A DNA stretch of 64,000 bases from contig JBFWWP010000032.1 in the NCBI GenBank assembly GCA_050246115.1, positions 1 to 64,000 on the forward strand. Direction: 5' to 3'. Below, piece after piece: positions 26,299 to 35,249 of this stretch (position 1 is the stretch's first letter; each line of letters starts with the position of its first letter). The position numbers and the translations under genes are program-made. The DNA is from JBFWWP01 sp050246115. Lineage in GTDB: Bacteria > Planctomycetota > UBA8108 > UBA1146 > JAJFFE01. The notes below the pieces were generated by a model. It had not been told where the DNA came from, searched no databases, and worked only from the letters and a program-made list of their open reading frames with translations.

Positions 26299-28525
26299 GA
26301 GCGACCTCCTGGAGCAAGCTGGGATCGAAGGCGGAAACGATCGAGTCGAGGTCGACGAACTGCGTGACGCGGTCATGGACGACGGCGGTTTGAGTGACGC
26401 CCTTGCGCGGGATCTTGCGTTGAACCTCGATCGTCTCATCGACGATGTCGAGGATGCGCCCGACGACCAGGCCAACGCTGGACGAGCCACGCGAATGAAC
26501 GATGACCTGATAGACCTGCCGTTCGCTCTCCTCCGTGGTTACATTGAAGAGCCGTGGCAGGTTGAGGAGTGGCATGATCTCGCCGCGGTACTGAACGACT
26601 TCTTGACCGCCGACGAGTTCGACGCGGTCGAACGGGATCTCTTCGAGCCGGGCAACCGCAGCCAAAGGCATGGCCATCTGTTCTTTGCCGCCGAGGCTGA
26701 ACAGGAGCAGGGCTTGGCGGCGCCCGACGCTCTTGCTGTCGGCATGCTCGAAGCGGCCGACCTGGCGCTCCGCGTGTTCGGTGACCACCTGGGCGCGCTG
26801 AGCCAAGCCCATGACGTCCAGGATCAGCGCTACCTTGCCGTCGCCACGGACGGTGGCTCCGGCGAAAGCACTGGCACCCTTGAGTTGCCGACCGAGCGGT
26901 TTGACGACGATCTCCTCAGTGTCGTTGATCCCTTCGACGACGAGGCCGAACTGACGGTCGTCGGCCTGGAGGACGACGATGTTGACGATCGAGTCGGTGC
27001 GCGGCGTGTCGGCAGCCTTGGCGATTCGCAGTTCCTCGTCCAGGAAGACGAGTGGGAGGATGTTCCCGCGGAGTCGGTAGACCGGGGCGCGGTGGACATA
27101 CTCGATGCCGTCGCGGGCTTGGTCCCCCTCCAGGCGGACCAGTTCGAGGAGGTTGACCTGGGGGATCGCGTACTGCTCGCCGCCGGTCGAAACCACCAGC
27201 GCGGGGATGATGGCCAGGGTCAGCGGGATCTTCACCCGCAGCGTCATACCTTGGCCGAACACGCTTTGCACGTCGACCGTGCCGCCGATCTTCTCGATGT
27301 TGGTGCGGACCACGTCCATGCCGACGCCGCGGCCGGAGACGTTGGTCACCTTTTCTGCGGTCGAGAAACCTGGACGGAAGATGAGGTTCACCGCCTCACG
27401 ATCGCTCATGCGTGCGTGCTGCTCGGCGGTGATGACGCTACGCTGCAGGGCCTTCTCCTTGACCCTTTCGATGTTGATGCCAGCGCCGTCGTCGATGATC
27501 TCGATATTGACCTGGCCGCCCTCGTGGAACGCTCGTAGGAGGAGGCAGCCTTCTTCGGGCTTTCCTTTCTGACGGCGGACTTCGGGGGGTTCGATACCAT
27601 GGTCGACCGAGTTGCGAATGACGTGTGTGAGCGGGTCCTTGATGGCCTCGATGATGGTCTTGTCGAGCTCGGTGCCCTCACCCTCCATCTCCACACGGAC
27701 CTTCTTGCCACAGGCGCGCGACAGATCGCGGACCACGCGTGGGAACCGACTCCACACGGTGTGGATGGGCTGCATGCGGGTTTTCATGACACCGCCTTGC
27801 AGTTCTGTCGTCACGAGGTTGAGTCGCTGAGTGGTCGCGAGGAAGGTGTTGTCGTTGAGGTTGGCGGAGAACTGGAGAATCTGGTTCCTGGCCAGCACGA
27901 GTTCGCCAACCAGGTTCATGAGCTTGTCGAGTTGGGCGACGTCGACCCGGACGGCGGTGTCGGCCAACGAGGCGGCCTTGGACTCGTTGGGACGGCTCGG
28001 CTCGGGCGCCGGTTCGCCGGGCGGCGACGAAGCAGGCGCTGCCCCCGCTTCGGCCGGACGAACTCGTTCGGCCTTCTCGACCATGGGCGGAACGGGCTCA
28101 GGTGGAGCCGCGGGGACCGCTTCGGCCACGGCCGGATCGGCTTGGCGGCTTGGGTCCTGCAGGCGCGTGAGCAGTGCGATCAGTCCGGAGTCGTCGCGAA
28201 CCCCCTCGTTCCCGGAGTTCTCGATGGAGGAGAGCATTTGGCGCACCGCGTCGACCATGGCGAGCAACGCGGTGGTGATCTCCTGGTTCAGTTGCAGCTT
28301 GCCGTCGCGCAGCATGCTGAGGAGGTTCTCCCCGTTGTGCGTGACGGACTCGAGCTTGTGGAAGGCGAGGAACCCGCAGGTACCCTTGATCGTGTGGATA
28401 CAGCGGAAGATCGCCGCCAGGAGATTGCGGTCGGTTGGGTCCTTCTCGAGCGCGATCAGGTCACGGTCCAACTGGTCGAGGCCCTCGTAGCTCTCCACCA
28501 GAAACTCTCGGATTAGGTCGTCCAT
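26291..28525 (-). CDS. cheA: Chemotaxis histidine kinase CheA with a duplicated CheW-like C terminus
   Basis: A 744-residue protein; ATG 28523-28525 follows AAGGGA. The P1 HPt domain carries phosphorylated H44 (IHTIKGTCGFL). A Pro/Ala-rich linker (~125-195) replaces the usual P2 CheY-binding domain. P3 dimerisation helices follow (VDVAQLDKLMNLVGELVLAR), then the P4 ATPase with N box (DPLTHVIRNSVDHGIE), G1 (DDGAGIN) and G2 (SGRGVGMDVV). The C terminus has two CheW-like domains in series, the second starting ALLLFSLGGKEQMAMPLAAV. One P5 domain is standard, so the second may nucleate arrays or bind a second receptor class. The gene heads the cheA-cheW-receptor operon. Confidence 0.93.
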   Translation of the reverse strand: MDDLIREFLVESYEGLDQLDRDLIALEKDPTDRNLLAAIFRCIHTIKGTCGFLAFHKLESVTHNGENLLSMLRDGKLQLNQEITTALLAMVDAVRQMLSSIENSGNEGVRDDSGLIALLTRLQDPSRQADPAVAEAVPAAPPEPVPPMVEKAERVRPAEAGAAPASSPPGEPAPEPSRPNESKAASLADTAVRVDVAQLDKLMNLVGELVLARNQILQFSANLNDNTFLATTQRLNLVTTELQGGVMKTRMQPIHTVWSRFPRVVRDLSRACGKKVRVEMEGEGTELDKTIIEAIKDPLTHVIRNSVDHGIEPPEVRRQKGKPEEGCLLLRAFHEGGQVNIEIIDDGAGINIERVKEKALQRSVITAEQHARMSDREAVNLIFRPGFSTAEKVTNVSGRGVGMDVVRTNIEKIGGTVDVQSVFGQGMTLRVKIPLTLAIIPALVVSTGGEQYAIPQVNLLELVRLEGDQARDGIEYVHRAPVYRLRGNILPLVFLDEELRIAKAADTPRTDSIVNIVVLQADDRQFGLVVEGINDTEEIVVKPLGRQLKGASAFAGATVRGDGKVALILDVMGLAQRAQVVTEHAERQVGRFEHADSKSVGRRQALLLFSLGGKEQMAMPLAAVARLEEIPFDRVELVGGQEVVQYRGEIMPLLNLPRLFNVTTEESERQVYQVIVHSRGSSSVGLVVGRILDIVDETIEVQRKIPRKGVTQTAVVHDRVTQFVDLDSIVSAFDPSLLQEVAHA

Positions 28526-28751
28526 GCACTTCCCTTGGAGTTGTTCGACGTGGCGATGGGGTACGCTAGGTCTCGGCCTGACAGCTTTATCGACAGAACT
28601 GCGCGGTTCCCTTAGCGACCGAGGCGTGGGTCCCGGAAGCGTGGCGAGGCCGGCCGTCGGGAGGGAGGAGCCCGGGGGCGCGCGACCGCAGCGCACCGGC
28701 GGGTTCGCCGCGCACGATGCAGGCTTGCCAGGGGGCTAGCGAGGAGCACCG

Positions 28752-29834
28752 TTGGCCAGTATCCTCGGAAGCCTTGCGAGCCGCTGGCGGGGAGGGCGGC
28801 GCGGCGACCCCGGTCTCGGGTCACTGTTTCGACGCCAACTCCCTTTCAGAAAACAGCTTATGGACCAGGGACGGGCACTCCAGAGGGAGCTTCCGCCGCC
28901 CTCTGGGCAAGAGCAGATGGACGATCAGCGTAGACACAACGAAACCTCCTTCCTCGCCGGGGCGCCGTTTCATCGCCTCACGCCAGCCCAAGAGTTGCGC
29001 CCATCCCTGGTCGTGATGCAGGGCGCCAACGTAGGGCTGCGGTATCTGTTGAACGAAGCCCGACTGGTCATGGGCCGTGGGCTCGACCAGGCCCAACTGG
29101 TACTTCCCGACCGTTCCGTCTCGGGTGTTCATGCGGTCGTTACGCGCACCGGCGAAGGCGTGACGGCGACTTACTCGGTACAGGATCTCGGAAGTCGGAA
29201 CGGGACCTTCGTGAACGGAACCCGACTCGAGGGCTCGGAGACCCGGGTGTTGGTGTCCGAGGATCGTATCGCCCTGGGGGAGACGGTCCTCAAGTTCACG
29301 CTGATGGATGACGCCGAGGGCGACTTCTACGGCAAGATCAGCTCGCTCATGTATCAGGATGATCTGACGGGCCTGGTCAACAAGCGGCGCTTCGACACGG
29401 ACTATCACGTCAGTTTCGAGTCCGCGGTCCTTCGCCGCCGCCCGATCGCCGTGGTCATGATGGACATGGACCGCGTCAAGCAGATCAACGACACCCACGG
29501 TCACCACTACGGGGCCTACACGATCGCCGCTACCGGGAAGTTGATCGGCGCGGCTTTTCGGCCGCCGGCCTTGGCCACGCGATTCGGGGGGGACGAGTTC
29601 ATCGCGTACATCCCGGGACTCCGGGCCGACGCCGCCGTGGAGGTCGCGCAGTCGGTCGTGCAAGCGGTGCGGGACTTCGTCTACGAACTCGATGGCGTCC
29701 GCGTCTATCCGACCCTCAGCGTTGGGGTCGCGGCCTACCCCGACGCCGGTCCGACCCCGGAGGAACTCGTTCGAGCTGCCGACGCGGCGCTCTATCGGGC
29801 CAAACAGAACGGACGCAACCAAGCGTCCGTGTAG
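28752..29834 (+). CDS. FHA-GGDEF protein (diguanylate cyclase)
   Basis: A 360-residue protein from TTG 28752, 5 nt after GAGGAG (28741-28746); an ATG at 28860 is a possible alternative. Residues ~85-185 are an FHA domain with the phosphothreonine-binding signature (VMGRG, then SVSGVHAVV and GSRNGTFVNGTRL). Residues ~200-360 are a GGDEF domain with the metal-binding MMDMDRVKQIND and intact RFGGDEFIAY active-site loop, so it should make c-di-GMP. No clear RxxD inhibitory site was seen. An FHA input implies control by a Ser/Thr kinase. It is divergent from cheA across 226 bp. Confidence 0.9.
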   Translation: MASILGSLASRWRGGRRGDPGLGSLFRRQLPFRKQLMDQGRALQRELPPPSGQEQMDDQRRHNETSFLAGAPFHRLTPAQELRPSLVVMQGANVGLRYLLNEARLVMGRGLDQAQLVLPDRSVSGVHAVVTRTGEGVTATYSVQDLGSRNGTFVNGTRLEGSETRVLVSEDRIALGETVLKFTLMDDAEGDFYGKISSLMYQDDLTGLVNKRRFDTDYHVSFESAVLRRRPIAVVMMDMDRVKQINDTHGHHYGAYTIAATGKLIGAAFRPPALATRFGGDEFIAYIPGLRADAAVEVAQSVVQAVRDFVYELDGVRVYPTLSVGVAAYPDAGPTPEELVRAADAALYRAKQNGRNQASV

Positions 29835-29858
29835 CGCTTGACCGATCCGGTGAGGCGG

Positions 29859-31187
29859 CTACAAGCGCTTGATCGATCGCAAGTAGTCGCGCAGTTCGTC
29901 GTACTGCCCACCTTGGTTTCCGTAGCTCGCGTAGTTCCGCGCGGTAGCCAGCCATTCTTCGGCGCTGGACGTCATCCGTGCCAGCTCCCGCTCGAGGTCG
30001 GCTTGGGTCACGGGATGGACTTCGTCGGTCTCGAGAGAACGTTCGAGGGCTCTTTCGGCGGCACGTTCACAGAGGGCTTCGAGGTCCGCTCCTGTGAACA
30101 ACGCGGTTTTGCGGATGAGTTTCTTGGCATCGAGAGACTTGGCGCCGGGCAGCTTCGCCAAGCGTCTTGCAAGCATTTCGCCGCGAGCGGCCTCGTCCGG
30201 TGGCGGCACGAAGAAGGTGCGGTCGAAACGTCCAGGCCTGCGGAACGCGGCGTCGATGTGCCACGGTACGTTGGTCGCGGCAAACACCAGCACACCCTCG
30301 TTCGAAGCCACGGCTCCGTCCATCTCCTGCAGGATTTGGTCAGTCAGCGTCTTGTAGAACTGGGAGGTGGTGCCGCCGCGGCCGCCAGCAAGCGCGTCGA
30401 ACTCATCGAAGAACAGCACCGTCGGCGTGCGCCGACGCGCCTCCTCGAACAGGCCGTGCACGAACTTCTCGCTCTCCCCGTAGTACTTGTCGAGAACGTC
30501 ATGGATGCCCACGATGACGAAGCGCGCTTGGCACTCTCCCGCCGTGGCCCGCGCCAGGAAGGTTTTTCCACAACCCGGTGGTCCATAGAGCAGGATCCCA
30601 CCCCCGGCCTTGCGGCCGAATGCGCTGAAGATCTCCTGTTTCTGAAACGGAGCGATGATCTTGAGGCGAATCGCGCGCTTCACGTCCTCGAGCCCGACGA
30701 CGTCGGCGAACCCCGTGTGGAGATCTCCCCAATCGAACTGCTTGGCCCACTCGCTGACGTTCGTCGTATCGTCGTGTTCGATGGGCACGGCCACGCGCCC
30801 GAGCGGGGTTTGGACTCGAGTCTCCGGGGAGTCCGGGTTCTTCGCCTCTTTTGCCGCTTCGGGTGGAGCCTCAGCCTCACCGCGGCGGGCAGCCAGGATA
30901 CGTTCCAACTCGGCACGGATCTCCGGGTCATCTCCGCGTTCGAGGATCTGGTCCGCCCGAATCAAGGCCTCGGCGAGGTGACCGTGCTGGCGCAGGAGCG
31001 GGATCAAGTTTCGGCCCACCTCGTCCGCCGGCGCACCCACCTGCTCGGCACTGCGGAGCGCTTCGATCGCCGCGGCCTCGCGACCGGCACGTCGTAGCAG
31101 GTCGGCATAATGCATCCACAGGGCAGGTTGCCGAGCGTTTGTCTCGAGTGCCAGTCGCAGCGCCGCGAGCACGGGGTCGAGTTCCAT
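29859..31187 (-). CDS. AAA+ ATPase with N-terminal TPR-like helices
   Basis: A 442-residue protein; ATG 31185-31187 follows AGGAG at 5 nt. Residues 1-95 are TPR-like helices (ALWMHYADLLRRAGREAAAI). The AAA+ domain (~150-400) is of the Vps4/FtsH/p97 type: Walker A YGPPGCGKTF, pore-loop region VLDKYYGESEKF, Walker B VLFFDEFDAL, sensor-1 FAATNVPWHID and arginine fingers FRRPGRFDRTF. It is probably a hexameric unfoldase or remodeller. The next genes in the same direction encode a TPR membrane protein (34 bp away) and a multi-span protein, which suggests a membrane complex. No protease domain is present. Confidence 0.85.
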   Translation of the reverse strand: MELDPVLAALRLALETNARQPALWMHYADLLRRAGREAAAIEALRSAEQVGAPADEVGRNLIPLLRQHGHLAEALIRADQILERGDDPEIRAELERILAARRGEAEAPPEAAKEAKNPDSPETRVQTPLGRVAVPIEHDDTTNVSEWAKQFDWGDLHTGFADVVGLEDVKRAIRLKIIAPFQKQEIFSAFGRKAGGGILLYGPPGCGKTFLARATAGECQARFVIVGIHDVLDKYYGESEKFVHGLFEEARRRTPTVLFFDEFDALAGGRGGTTSQFYKTLTDQILQEMDGAVASNEGVLVFAATNVPWHIDAAFRRPGRFDRTFFVPPPDEAARGEMLARRLAKLPGAKSLDAKKLIRKTALFTGADLEALCERAAERALERSLETDEVHPVTQADLERELARMTSSAEEWLATARNYASYGNQGGQYDELRDYLRSIKRL

Positions 31188-31221
31188 GAACACTCCTGAA
31201 CGAAGGCGGTCCGCGATTCGG

Positions 31222-32136
31222 TTACAGCCGAGCCGGAAACAGTCGTACCCAGACTTTCATGAGAGGACTAGCAAGCCACGTGTAGACACAGAGGCCGAGG
31301 TACCCGAGCGAGATCCCAACGACCACCGCACGCGGGACTCCCAGGGAGTCGGACAGGAACACGAAGGCCACGACTGCGGCCCACACGGAGAGCGCGCCGC
31401 CGGGTATCTTGCCGCAGAGTTTCCCGAATCCATAGTAGAGGAGAAACGGCCACCGGCAGTGTTTGTCGATGTCGTGGAAGGCCTCCTGAGTGTCGGTGTT
31501 CTCCGGGTCGATCCGCAGGGCTTCACGAACGTGCCGCCGCGCTCGAAACGGCTGGAACCTCTCGAAGGCCGCGGCCGCAGCGGCCAAGTGCGAGACTTCA
31601 TCGTCGGGCGACAGGCGCAGGCCGACCTGGTTCGAGAGCGTCGCTTGCTTGCTCGACCCTCGGGCGAGCTGAACGATCGACAGTAGATTCTGAGCGTCGG
31701 CATCGGTGGGGGCTATACGAAGAGCTTCGCGGACGAGGAGCTCTGCCTTCTCGAGTTCGCCGACACTGTTCTGTAGCCAGGCGTAGCCACACAAAGCGTC
31801 GACATCGGTCGGGTCGCGGCGGAGCAGTTCGAGGAAGTGGGCCTCCGACTCTCGATTGCGTCCTTGAAGCATCGTCGACCGTGCCAGCACTCGCGTGGCC
31901 GCCGTCTCCTCCGGATCCAGGAGTAGTGCCTCACGGGCGGCGGCCTCCGCATCGGCCGGCCGGGACTGCCTCAGGAACACCAACGCGCGCAACGCATGGA
32001 GCGACGCAGCGTCCGGCTCCTCCGCGAGCGCCCGCTCGATGAGTTCATGTGCGCGCCCATACTGCCTGATCTCCAAGTTCTGGTGGACGACCTCGAAGAG
32101 GCGCGATCGCGACGATTGTGACGAAGGGCGCTCCAT
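31222..32136 (-). CDS. TPR protein with C-terminal membrane segments
   Basis: A 304-residue protein from ATG 32134-32136, with a poor ribosome site. Residues ~15-190 form at least five TPR units (HALRALVFLRQSRPADAEAA, LCGYAWLQNSVGELEKAELL and similar). The last ~80 residues hold two hydrophobic helices (ALSVWAAVVAFVFLSD and AVVVGISLGYLGLCVYTWL), so the TPR part would lie in the cytoplasm anchored to the membrane. It lies between the AAA+ gene and a multi-span membrane-protein gene in one direction, and is probably an adaptor. Confidence 0.7.
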   Translation of the reverse strand: MERPSSQSSRSRLFEVVHQNLEIRQYGRAHELIERALAEEPDAASLHALRALVFLRQSRPADAEAAAREALLLDPEETAATRVLARSTMLQGRNRESEAHFLELLRRDPTDVDALCGYAWLQNSVGELEKAELLVREALRIAPTDADAQNLLSIVQLARGSSKQATLSNQVGLRLSPDDEVSHLAAAAAAFERFQPFRARRHVREALRIDPENTDTQEAFHDIDKHCRWPFLLYYGFGKLCGKIPGGALSVWAAVVAFVFLSDSLGVPRAVVVGISLGYLGLCVYTWLASPLMKVWVRLFPARL

Positions 32137-32194
32137 CAGTGAACTCACTTCTTCCGGCGGCCAAGCCGCGCACCGGTCACCCCAGCGGACGACC

Positions 32195-32803
32195 TCACAG
32201 AATCCAACGGTAGTCGTAGATCCAGTAGTAGAGTCCGCATTGCACCGCCAACCCGAGTACCGCCGCACCGAGCGCCGGCCAGAGCAGTCGTCCCACTCGA
32301 ACTTCGTGATGGCGAGTGAGGTGGAAACGAGCCCATTGCGGACGAGCGGCGAGGTACAGCGCGAGCAAGGTGATGCCATCCCACACGTACCGGTGCAGTC
32401 GACCCCACTTTCGGAGCGCGGCCTTTCGCGCAGCGGCCGCTTCTCCCATCTGCTCGAGCAGGCCAGGGGTCTGGAGCGTCGCGGTCAGGGAGGTCTTAGC
32501 CACGGTATCCGACGCGACTTTCTCCGACGGCACCGAGCCCCGCCAATCGTGACTCTGGGTCGCGTTCAGCATCCATCCAGTCGAGAGCAGAGCGCCGACC
32601 AGGAGCGCAGCCGCGGTCGCAATGATGCGCAAGCGGATCGCGGGCAGCCCCAGCCGAGCGCAGTTGGCGGTGAATAGGAGGCCACCCGTCAGCGGTCCGC
32701 AGAGGAACGTCGCGATCATCAGATGTCGCGGGTCCCACGGTTGTCGGAGACCTGCTACGTCGTGCCGTGCCTCGAGGGTCGGCTTGAACAGCTCGTTGTT
32801 CAT
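32195..32803 (-). CDS. Multi-span membrane protein of unknown function
   Basis: A 202-residue protein; ATG 32801-32803 follows GGAGAG. There are three to four hydrophobic segments: MIATFLCGPLTGGLLFTANC, IIATAAALLVGALLSTGW, a weaker ITLLALYLAA and LLWPALGAAVLGLAVQCGLY. It ends in YYWIYDYRWIL. A polar ~60-residue loop (residues ~80-140) separates the halves. I do not recognise a family. It is first in a three-gene reverse-strand set with a TPR membrane protein and an AAA+ ATPase. Confidence 0.6.
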   Translation of the reverse strand: MNNELFKPTLEARHDVAGLRQPWDPRHLMIATFLCGPLTGGLLFTANCARLGLPAIRLRIIATAAALLVGALLSTGWMLNATQSHDWRGSVPSEKVASDTVAKTSLTATLQTPGLLEQMGEAAAARKAALRKWGRLHRYVWDGITLLALYLAARPQWARFHLTRHHEVRVGRLLWPALGAAVLGLAVQCGLYYWIYDYRWIL

Positions 32804-32840
32804 GACTCTCTCCAAGGGGCCTTCGAAAGTCCCCTCGCGG

Positions 32841-32960
32841 CTGCGGCCAAGCCGCATCCACTTCACCCTAAAACGCTCGTCTTCGGCTCGTAGCCAAAAG
32901 CGCGAACTCGAGTTGCTTTCGTTTCACCCGAAAATGCTCGCCTTCGGCTCGTTCCGCAAG
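32841..32960. repeat. Two copies of the short intergenic repeat seen at 8.8 kb
   Basis: The first copy, 32841-32895, reads GCGGCCAAGCCGC, a spacer, then TTCACCCTAAAACGCTCG and TCTTCGGCTCGTAGCC. A second partial copy, 32921-32952, reads TTTCACCCGAAAATGCTCG then CCTTCGGCTCG. Similar sequence is at 8771-8820 and 54750-54772. The element fills much of the 387-bp gap 32804-33190, where I see no gene. Confidence 0.6.
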
Positions 32961-33190
32961 GCGCAGACTGGGGTTGTGGAACAACGCGCTTGATTGGGCA
33001 CTAGTTCGGAACTCCAGGTGGCTGCCAGACCGACCGCCGAGAATAGTAGCGGGGCGTGCTCGAGTCGAGCCCAACGCCAGAATCAAACGCGTGCCGCGCT
33101 CGTGGGGGGGCGAGGGGTAGAGAAACCCAGGCCGAGTTCGCGGCGCTCGTCGGTTGGCGCCAGGCCCGTTCTGGCGTCACCCGCCGCAGT

Positions 33191-35044
33191 TCACGGGCAG
33201 GCGGCGGCGCACCCCAGAGTGTCCGCCGTCGGATCCACTCCGCAAGTTCCAACGGGCGGGCGTAAGGGGATGGGGGGTTGTCCGAACAGCGACCCGAGTA
33301 GGATCACGGCGTCCGCGAGGTTCAGCCCTCCGTCATCATTCGCGTCACAAGCGTCGCTGCAGGTGACCGCGTTTGGAGTGCCGGTAGGAAAGAGGAAGCC
33401 CAACAGGAACACCGCATCGGAGATGTTCTCTGCGCCGTCGACATTACAGTCTCCGCGCACGAGCGTCGCCGTTGCCGAACACTCATCCGGGGTTCCGTCG
33501 CCGTCGGTGTCCGTACTCGTTCCACTCGCGATGTCGCATGGGTCCGGAGTGCCATTGCTGTTGCAATCGGCGAAGGCGGGCGCGGTGAACAGAAGCCACA
33601 AACTCCCGAACCCGGTGGTCGGGAAGTCGCCGACGGCCCCGACCGCGATCTCGCGGTGTCCGTCTCCATCGATGTCGGCGAGCGCCTGGAGCGAGCGACC
33701 GAACGAGCTCGTGTCGATCAGTGCACCATCGAAGTCGCCGGCGGTGTCGCTGATCTTCTGCCCACCGAGCACCGTGCCGCCAGGTTGCAGCGTGAGCACC
33801 CACACCGCACCGCGGTTTGCGAAGTTGCCCACGCCGCCATCGTCGTCCAACGGGGCGCCGACCAACAAGTCGGGGATGTCGTCGCCATTCAGGTCACCGG
33901 GCGCCCCGACCGCGGAGCCGAAGGCATCACCACCGCTCAGTCCCGCAGGGAGATTGCCGGCGAGCGCGCTGATCTTCTGCGTTCCGGAAACCGATCCGAG
34001 CGGGCTCAGAAACAAGATCCAAACGGCGCCCGTGTCGTTTGCGCCGTCGTCGTCGAGGCGCGCGCCGACCGCGATGTCGCCCACGAGGTCCCCATCGACA
34101 TCGCCCACCGCTGCCACCGAGCTGCCGAAACCGTCGAGGTCGTCCAACACTCCCGCGAACGCCCCGGAGGTTGCGCTGATCTTGTGCTCCGCCACGACGC
34201 TCCCGGTGTTCGTCAAATCGAGGAGCCAGACCGCGCCGCGGTCCATGCCGCCATCGTCCGTTCCGCGGGCACCGACCGCGAGGTCCGGGACGCCGTTCCC
34301 ATCACGGTCGCCCAACGCTGCCAGCGACTCGCCAAAGAAGTCGAATGCGGCGAGCGTGCCCATGAATGAGCCCTGCGTCGCGCTGACCTTGGCGAAGCCG
34401 CTCACCGCGGGGCCGGGAGCGAGAAACAAAATGTACACGGCACCCGCATCGCTGGCGCCATCGTCATCACCAGTAGCTCCTACCGCCAGGTCCACTGTGC
34501 CGTTCTGGTCGACATCGCCTACTGCAGCGACGGCGGACCCGAAGCGGTCGCTCGCGTCGAGTGGGCCCGTGAATCCGCCTTGGCCCTCCGCGATCTTCGT
34601 GTGGCTGGAGACCGTGCCATCGGCCGCGAGGAGCAAGATGTAGACGGCGCCTTGGTCCGATCCGCCATCGTCATCGCCGGGTGCGCCCACCGCAATGTCG
34701 GGGATCCCATCGCCATTGAGGTCGCCCACCGAGGCGATGGCTTGGCCGAAGCGGTCGAAGGGGTCGAGGTCCACGCCGAACCCGCCGGTAAGGTCACCGA
34801 TCTCCGTCTCCCCCGTGAGCGCCCCTGCCCACGCGCCGAGGTCGCACTCGTCAGGAATGCCGTTGACGTTGCAGTCGGCACTGGTGCCGCTGCTCAAGTC
34901 CAGCGCGTCGTCGATGCCGTTGCCATTGCAGTCAGCACCCCGAAGTGCAGTTGGCTCGCTCAGCGTACCCGCGAGCAGCAGGGTCACTCCCGCCAGCCAG
35001 CCCTGCCAGCGCGTGAGCGCGGTGAAACGGAACAACGAAGCCAT
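33191..35044 (-). CDS. Secreted FG-GAP (integrin-alpha-like) propeller protein with dockerin-type tag
   Basis: A 617-residue protein; ATG 35042-35044 follows AGGAGG. After a signal region come two short calcium-type repeats (DCNGNGIDDALDLSSGTSAD). Six to seven ~60-residue FG-GAP repeats of the form FGxAIASVGDLNGDGIPDIAV then GAPGDDDGG and GAVYIL fill residues ~70-480 and should build a seven-bladed calcium-binding propeller. Another acidic repeat and the paired tag follow (RGDCNVDGAENISDAVFLLG and a second loop ending LLGSLF), ending CGVDPTADTLGC. Likely extracellular or surface-located. Confidence 0.82.
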   Translation of the reverse strand: MASLFRFTALTRWQGWLAGVTLLLAGTLSEPTALRGADCNGNGIDDALDLSSGTSADCNVNGIPDECDLGAWAGALTGETEIGDLTGGFGVDLDPFDRFGQAIASVGDLNGDGIPDIAVGAPGDDDGGSDQGAVYILLLAADGTVSSHTKIAEGQGGFTGPLDASDRFGSAVAAVGDVDQNGTVDLAVGATGDDDGASDAGAVYILFLAPGPAVSGFAKVSATQGSFMGTLAAFDFFGESLAALGDRDGNGVPDLAVGARGTDDGGMDRGAVWLLDLTNTGSVVAEHKISATSGAFAGVLDDLDGFGSSVAAVGDVDGDLVGDIAVGARLDDDGANDTGAVWILFLSPLGSVSGTQKISALAGNLPAGLSGGDAFGSAVGAPGDLNGDDIPDLLVGAPLDDDGGVGNFANRGAVWVLTLQPGGTVLGGQKISDTAGDFDGALIDTSSFGRSLQALADIDGDGHREIAVGAVGDFPTTGFGSLWLLFTAPAFADCNSNGTPDPCDIASGTSTDTDGDGTPDECSATATLVRGDCNVDGAENISDAVFLLGFLFPTGTPNAVTCSDACDANDDGGLNLADAVILLGSLFGQPPIPLRPPVGTCGVDPTADTLGCAAACP

Positions 35045-35249
35045 CGAGGCACCTCCTGGTTCGGCGTGGAGTCGCTGCGGCCTTGCGGGCAGGCTCTCGC
35101 GGCCGGGCCCGGTGAGCACCACGACCGGAGGCGTTGCTCGAGGTTCCGGCGGCTCGCTGCTGCGATCGAGAGTACTGACTGCGCGCCAGACGCGCGAGCG
35201 CGGATGGCCGCGTTTCGCGTATCCAGCCGTGCGCCACGGACGGGTCCGC

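Noticed and set aside
26264..27538. 424-codon + strand frame opposite cheA
   Set aside because: The sequence is Asp/Val/Leu/Arg-biased and mirrors cheA codons; no domain or start signal.
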